From Gemmatimonadota bacterium (GTDB taxonomy: Bacteria; Latescibacterota; UBA2968; UBA8231), in assembly GCA_026706165.1 (NCBI GenBank), contig JAPOZF010000282.1, positions 1-8,801 on the forward strand: a stretch of 8,801 bases of DNA. Direction: 5' to 3'. Shown one piece after another: positions 5,665-8,801 of this stretch (positions are counted from its first letter, which is position 1; every line of letters begins with the position of its first letter). The position numbers and the translations under genes were made by a program. The notes below the pieces were generated by a model. That model was not told the DNA's origin. It saw only the letters and a list, made by a program, of their open reading frames with translations, and ran no database searches.

Positions 5665-5680
5665 CCGCCGGCCGCGGCGG
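5665..5680. terminator. Hairpin between convergent genes
   Basis: CCGCCG and CGGCGG form a perfect 6-bp stem around GCCG. It sits 32 bases after the isomerase-like stop and 9 bases after the DUF1854 stop on the other strand. T-runs are weak on both sides (CTTTG on the plus strand). It is probably a bidirectional, possibly inefficient, terminator and resembles the hairpin at 2175-2192. Confidence 0.4.
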
Positions 5681-5689
5681 GACCTTTGC

Positions 5690-6184
5690 CTACAGACCTA
5701 GTATCTCACGGGTCCGCTTCGGCAGCCGCGACCAGTCGCGCAGCTCGTAGCGGTTGCCGTCGACGTCCTCGATGAGGGCGCGGCCCCTGGACAGGGGCCG
5801 GACGTTGCGGCGGTAGCCGCGGATCTCGATCCGCCGCGGGCCGCTGGAGGTCTCCAGGTCGGCGAGGATGACGCCGTACTCCTCCCGGATATGGGGGATC
5901 CCCTCGACCACCGGGAGAAAGTAGGTGCGGTGCAACGCCTCTCTCAGCATCTCCCGGCTCGCCGGCTCCAGCCCCTCGAGATCGCGGATCATCCCGATTT
6001 CCGTCCCTTCCCCGTCCATGAAGGAGATGTAGCGGAAAGGGTGTTCCAGCGGAAAAGCGCGGCGCACCCCGACGTCGGCGAACGATTTCCCCGCCGCCGA
6101 CAGGCAGAGCTGACCCGCGGCGTTGCGCGCCAGCCTCACCCCTGTCTCATCCAGCATGGAGCCGTCGGTTTGCGGCCCGGCCAT
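5690..6184 (-). CDS. DUF1854 family protein (cyanophycin-associated type)
   Basis: This 164-residue soluble protein belongs to the DUF1854 family. The diagnostic central part is FPLEHPFRYISFMDGEGTEIG (45-64), continuing MIRDLEGL, a helix with SREMLREAL, then YFLPVVEGI (88-96), EEYGVILADLET (101-112), RNVRPL (126-131) and a closing DVDGNRYELRDWSRL (140-154). The function is unknown. In public annotation, members found beside this kind of ABC transporter are named cyanophycin-metabolism-associated, based on gene neighbourhood. The ATG at 6184 has a perfect AGGAGG six bases upstream, and that site overlaps the TAG stop of the ABC gene. The two are thus tightly coupled, and the proteins probably act together. 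There is no signal peptide or membrane segment, so it may be a cytoplasmic partner of the exporter. Family assignment is strong; the cyanophycin link is by association only. Confidence 0.9.
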   Translation of the reverse strand: MAGPQTDGSMLDETGVRLARNAAGQLCLSAAGKSFADVGVRRAFPLEHPFRYISFMDGEGTEIGMIRDLEGLEPASREMLREALHRTYFLPVVEGIPHIREEYGVILADLETSSGPRRIEIRGYRRNVRPLSRGRALIEDVDGNRYELRDWSRLPKRTREILGL

Positions 6185-6190
6185 GGCATC

Positions 6191-6196
6191 CCTCCT
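6191..6196 (-). promoter_or_regulatory. Perfect Shine-Dalgarno site overlapping the ABC gene stop
   Basis: AGGAGG on the minus strand includes the AG of the ABC gene's TAG stop and lies six bases before the DUF1854 ATG. This arrangement suggests translational coupling and a fixed output ratio. Confidence 0.7.
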
Positions 6197-8486
6197 ACAG
6201 CGCCCGCACCCTGGCGAGTTCCGACTGCATATCTACGAGCCTGCGGTAGACCCCGTCCTCGCGCTCGAGCAGCTCGGCATGGGTGCCGACTTCGGCTACC
6301 CTGCCGCGCTCCAGCACCAGCAGGCGGTCGGCGTTCTTGAGGGTCGACAGGCGGTGGGCGATGGCAAAGGTGGTGCGGTCGGCGATCAGTCTCTCCAGTG
6401 CCTCCTGGATCTCGTACTCCGTTTCGGTGTCGACGGAACTGGTCGCTTCGTCGAGGATCAGGATGCGCGGGTCGCCGATCAGGGCCCGGGCGATGGAGAT
6501 CCGCTGGCGCTCGCCGCCCGACAGCCGCCCCCCGCGCTCCCCCACCTCGGTGTCGTAGCCGTCCGGAAAGTTCATGATGAACTGGTGGGCGTTGGCCGCT
6601 CTCGCCGCGGCGATCACCTCCTCCGGCTCCGCTTTCGGGCTGCCGTAACCGATGTTCTCGGCGATGGTGCCCTGGAACAGCAGCGGCTCCTGCAGCACCA
6701 CGCCGACCTGGGCCCGTAGCCGCTGCTGCTTCATCTCCGCAACCGGGATTCCGTCGATCAGGACGGCGCCGTCCGCGGCGTCGTAGAACCGCGAGACGAG
6801 GTTGACCAGCGTCGACTTGCCGGCCCCGCTCGGCCCGACGATGCCGATCATCTCCCCGGGCTCGGCCGTGAAGGAGACGCGGTCGAGGATGCGCGCGAAA
6901 CCGTCGTAGGTGAAGCTGACGTCGCGGAACTCGACGCGGCCGGCGATGACCCCGGGGTCGACTGCGTCCGGGGCGTCGACGATGTCCGGCTCGGTGTCGA
7001 GGATCTCGAACACCCGTTCCGCCGAGGTGGCGGCCGACTCGAGGTCGTCGGACAGGGTGCAGAGCGTTCCCACCGGGACGTAGAACATCATCATGTAGGA
7101 GATGAACGCCTGCAGCTCGCCGAGTGTCAGCGTCGCGTTGAGGACGCGATGGCCGCCGAACCACCAGAGAATCACCGAGCCCACCGAAGTGAAGAAGGCG
7201 ATCCCCGGCAGGAAAAGGGAGCGCATCCTCACCGACGCCATGCGCGCATCGACGAGCTGGTCGTTGCGCCGGTCGAAGCGCCTGCGCTCCCGGTCCTCCT
7301 GGGCGAACGCCTTGACCACCTTGACGCCGGGGATGGTGTCGGCGAGGTGGGCGTTGAGCGTGGCGACACGCCGCCAGATCGTGTGGTAGACCCAGTGAAC
7401 GCGCCGGGTGTAGAAGACCGTTCCCACGGCGATCATCGAGGTCGGCACCAGTGCCAGCAGGGCCAGCTGCCAGTTCTTGTAGAGGAGGACTGCGCCGATT
7501 CCGACGACAGTGAGGCCGGAGATCACCATGTCCTGAAAGCCGCGCGTGACGAACCGGCGCATGCGGTCGGTGTCCCCGGTGACGCGGTTCATCACCCGGC
7601 CGGTGCTCATGCGGCTGTAAAAGCTCAGCGACAGGAACTGCAGGTACTCGAAGATCTCCGTCTGCAGGTCGTACACCACGCGCTGCCCGAGCCAGCCGAG
7701 GCTGTAGCTGCGCAGGCTGTTGAGCAGGGTGCGGCCGAGGTGGATTCCCAGCAGGCCGAGGACGATCCAGCCCAGCAGCGTCACCGCTTCGGCGGGAGGG
7801 CTCCAGCGCTCGAGCGAGGCGCCGCTTTCCTCGAGACTGGTGTACTCGATTATGACCGGGGTGAGAACGTCGTCTATCAGCTTCTCGTTCAGGAGCGGCG
7901 GCAGCAGGCTGATGGCGGTGACTGTGACGGTCAGCAGGAAACCGGCGGCGGCGATCCGTTTGTACGGTCGGATGTACGAGAGCAGCCGCCAGAAGGTCTC
8001 GGTCTTGCGGATGCAGTTCGGGCATACCGCCGAGCCCGAACGCAGGGCGCGGCCGCAGGTCCGGCAGTGCTCGACGCGGCGTATCGGAGAGGCGTCCTCG
8101 CCGGGGGTTTCCTCGGCGGCCGGATGCACGAGGGCGGCCTCGACGACCTGCGGAACCGCGGAGAACTTGAAGAAGGCACCCTGGGAAAAGCGCACGATCT
8201 CGCGGCTTCCCCCCGGCAGGTCGACGACGAGGGTGCCGTTGCCGACGTAGCTCCTGGTGCGAACCTTCTCGATGTTGGCGAGGGGGACCTCCTCCAGTTC
8301 CTCCATGCCGGCGCCGTTCGAGCGCAGCACCATGAGGCGCTCGTCCGTCATCGCCAGCCAGGAGCTGTCGAAGCGGCCCTGCTGCGAGATGTCCGACGAC
8401 AGCAACACCATCAGCAGCTCGCCGGGGCGCAGCTTGCGGCGCAGGTGCCCCTCCAGTTCTGGGGGAATTGGCTCTACGAGGTCCAT
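6195..8486 (-). CDS. ABC exporter (fused permease and ATPase) with N-terminal PH-like domain and zinc ribbon
   Basis: This 763-residue half-transporter probably works as a homodimer in the inner membrane. Residues 10-120 look like a bacterial PH-like (YokE-type) domain, with PGELLMVLLSS, AMTDERLMVL, EVPLANIEKV and GTLVVDL. A zinc ribbon follows (C141, C144, C155, C158), then an ABC transmembrane domain with likely helices near 178-198, 236-256, 320-360, 426-446 and 460-478. The ATPase domain has Walker A GPSGAGKS (551-558), Q-loop Q599, signature LSGGERQ (655-661), Walker B ILILDE (675-680), a D-loop and H711. All catalytic residues are intact. Ordinary MsbA-type exporters are near 580-600 residues, so about 165 residues are an added cytoplasmic front end. 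Similar proteins next to DUF1854 are publicly named cyanophycin-metabolism-associated ABC transporters. The substrate is unknown. The ATG at 8486 is the most upstream start in frame (TGA at 8505-8507) and lacks an obvious ribosome site. Confidence 0.95.
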   Translation of the reverse strand: MDLVEPIPPELEGHLRRKLRPGELLMVLLSSDISQQGRFDSSWLAMTDERLMVLRSNGAGMEELEEVPLANIEKVRTRSYVGNGTLVVDLPGGSREIVRFSQGAFFKFSAVPQVVEAALVHPAAEETPGEDASPIRRVEHCRTCGRALRSGSAVCPNCIRKTETFWRLLSYIRPYKRIAAAGFLLTVTVTAISLLPPLLNEKLIDDVLTPVIIEYTSLEESGASLERWSPPAEAVTLLGWIVLGLLGIHLGRTLLNSLRSYSLGWLGQRVVYDLQTEIFEYLQFLSLSFYSRMSTGRVMNRVTGDTDRMRRFVTRGFQDMVISGLTVVGIGAVLLYKNWQLALLALVPTSMIAVGTVFYTRRVHWVYHTIWRRVATLNAHLADTIPGVKVVKAFAQEDRERRRFDRRNDQLVDARMASVRMRSLFLPGIAFFTSVGSVILWWFGGHRVLNATLTLGELQAFISYMMMFYVPVGTLCTLSDDLESAATSAERVFEILDTEPDIVDAPDAVDPGVIAGRVEFRDVSFTYDGFARILDRVSFTAEPGEMIGIVGPSGAGKSTLVNLVSRFYDAADGAVLIDGIPVAEMKQQRLRAQVGVVLQEPLLFQGTIAENIGYGSPKAEPEEVIAAARAANAHQFIMNFPDGYDTEVGERGGRLSGGERQRISIARALIGDPRILILDEATSSVDTETEYEIQEALERLIADRTTFAIAHRLSTLKNADRLLVLERGRVAEVGTHAELLEREDGVYRRLVDMQSELARVRAL

Positions 8487-8595
8487 GTCGACGGGGGAGT
8501 CGGTTCAGGCCCGGAGCCGGGTCTCGGAGGGGAGCAGCAGGGAGATGGGGCCCGGACCGTGAACGAAACTGTGGGAGAACGTTTACAGCCAGTCT

Positions 8596-8624
8596 AATCT
8601 AAAGGCCCCTCCTGAATCCGACAA
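8596..8624 (-). promoter_or_regulatory. Candidate sigma-70 promoter of the ABC/DUF1854 pair
   Basis: On the minus strand TTGTCG (8619-8624, 4 of 6) and TAGATT (8596-8601, 4 of 6) are separated by exactly 17 bases. The leader before the ATG at 8486 would be about 100 bases. The -35 box overlaps one arm of an inverted repeat (8617-8658). Confidence 0.4.
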
Positions 8625-8658
8625 CTTGTTTGCTGGATTGAACTTATAGGCTGTCGGA
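8617..8658. repeat. 7-bp inverted repeat in the divergent promoter region
   Basis: TCCGACA (8617-8623) and TGTCGGA (8652-8658) are perfect inverted copies 28 bases apart, between the ABC gene and the divergent gene at 8736. The left arm overlaps the candidate -35 box of the ABC promoter, so a regulator binding both arms could act on both genes. Short repeats of this size can arise by chance. Confidence 0.35.
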
Positions 8659-8735
8659 CCTGCCCGTGCCGGTGGCTCACCAGCCTGCCCGAACCTATCT
8701 TCTTACCCTCTCCCGGCTGGCGGGAGCGAACTTCG

Positions 8736-8801
8736 ATGACCTACACCGCTGAAGAAATCCGCGAACGTCTCGGGCGCCTTCCCCGCCTTGACCTGGCCGT
8801 C
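8736..8801 (+). CDS. Start of an unidentified gene (3' truncated)
   Basis: An ATG at 8736 opens a frame that runs to the window edge and gives 22 residues, MTYTAEEIRERLGRLPRLDL then AV. GGGAG lies ten bases upstream, and codon ends are mostly G or C, as in the other genes. The charged helix followed by LPRLDLAV recalls the N terminus of PLP-dependent D-cysteine desulfhydrase/ACC deaminase-type proteins, but 22 residues are too few to assign a family. It does not look like the start of cyanophycin synthetase. It is divergent from the ABC gene, with a 249-bp gap holding the promoter candidates described separately. Confidence 0.6.
   Translation, partial: MTYTAEEIRERLGRLPRLDLAV

Noticed and set aside
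3811..5775. 654-codon plus-strand ORF
   Set aside because: It is an out-of-frame shadow of the glycosyltransferase and isomerase genes. Its product is dominated by Arg, Pro, Ala and Ser, as expected from high-GC off-frame reading, and has no recognisable domain.
6136..8025. 629-codon minus-strand ORF
   Set aside because: It runs off-frame on the same strand as the ABC exporter. The exporter frame has every ABC motif and this one is low-complexity Arg/Pro/His.
7149..8597. 482-codon plus-strand ORF antisense to the ABC gene
   Set aside because: It is antisense to well-conserved coding sequence, without domains, and rich in Glu/Gly/Val/His from mirrored codons.

Overview
The window is very GC-rich DNA from a Gram-negative bacterium. 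Codons end mostly in G or C, and several genes have clear Shine-Dalgarno sites. I saw no rRNA, tRNA, insertion sequence, CRISPR array or prophage gene, so this looks like chromosomal backbone plus a few lineage-specific genes. The lipoprotein-type thioredoxin, the DnaE architecture and the DUF1854/ABC pair fit a proteobacterial or Desulfuromonadota-like host; that placement is inference only.

Layout from left to right. (1) Bases 1-1124 (+) are the 3' end of dnaE (DNA polymerase III alpha). (2) A small minus-strand ORF (1212-1457) with a strong Shine-Dalgarno site resembles the C-terminal end of DUF4159-type proteins. It is divergent from (3) a TlpA/ResA-like thioredoxin lipoprotein (1603-2172, +). 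(4) On the minus strand, a type I methionine aminopeptidase (map, 2753-3514) is followed by a 92-residue protein of unknown function (2298-2576). Just past the stop of that protein, a shifted frame stays coding-like and encodes a CPVCG knuckle, which suggests a frameshifted or recoded tail. (5) On the plus strand, a two-gene unit pairs a family 2 glycosyltransferase carrying a C-terminal Rossmann-like domain (3756-4778) with a xylose-isomerase-like sugar phosphate isomerase/epimerase (4814-5632). (6) On the minus strand, a 763-residue ABC exporter with an N-terminal PH-like domain and zinc ribbon (6195-8486) is coupled to a DUF1854 protein (5690-6184). (7) A divergent plus-strand gene begins at 8736 and runs off the window.

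Functionally, map and dnaE are housekeeping genes. The glycosyltransferase/isomerase pair probably handles a surface or secreted sugar. The ABC exporter/DUF1854 pair is the most distinctive module. Homologues of both are named in public annotation as cyanophycin-metabolism-associated, but no cyanophycin synthetase or cyanophycinase is visible here. Regulatory candidates lie in the divergent gaps: an inverted repeat at 1484-1515, a 15-bp tandem duplication next to the likely map -10 box (3559-3588), a 13-bp perfect dyad ahead of the glycosyltransferase (3706-3718), and a -35/-10 pair overlapping an inverted repeat upstream of the ABC gene (8596-8658).
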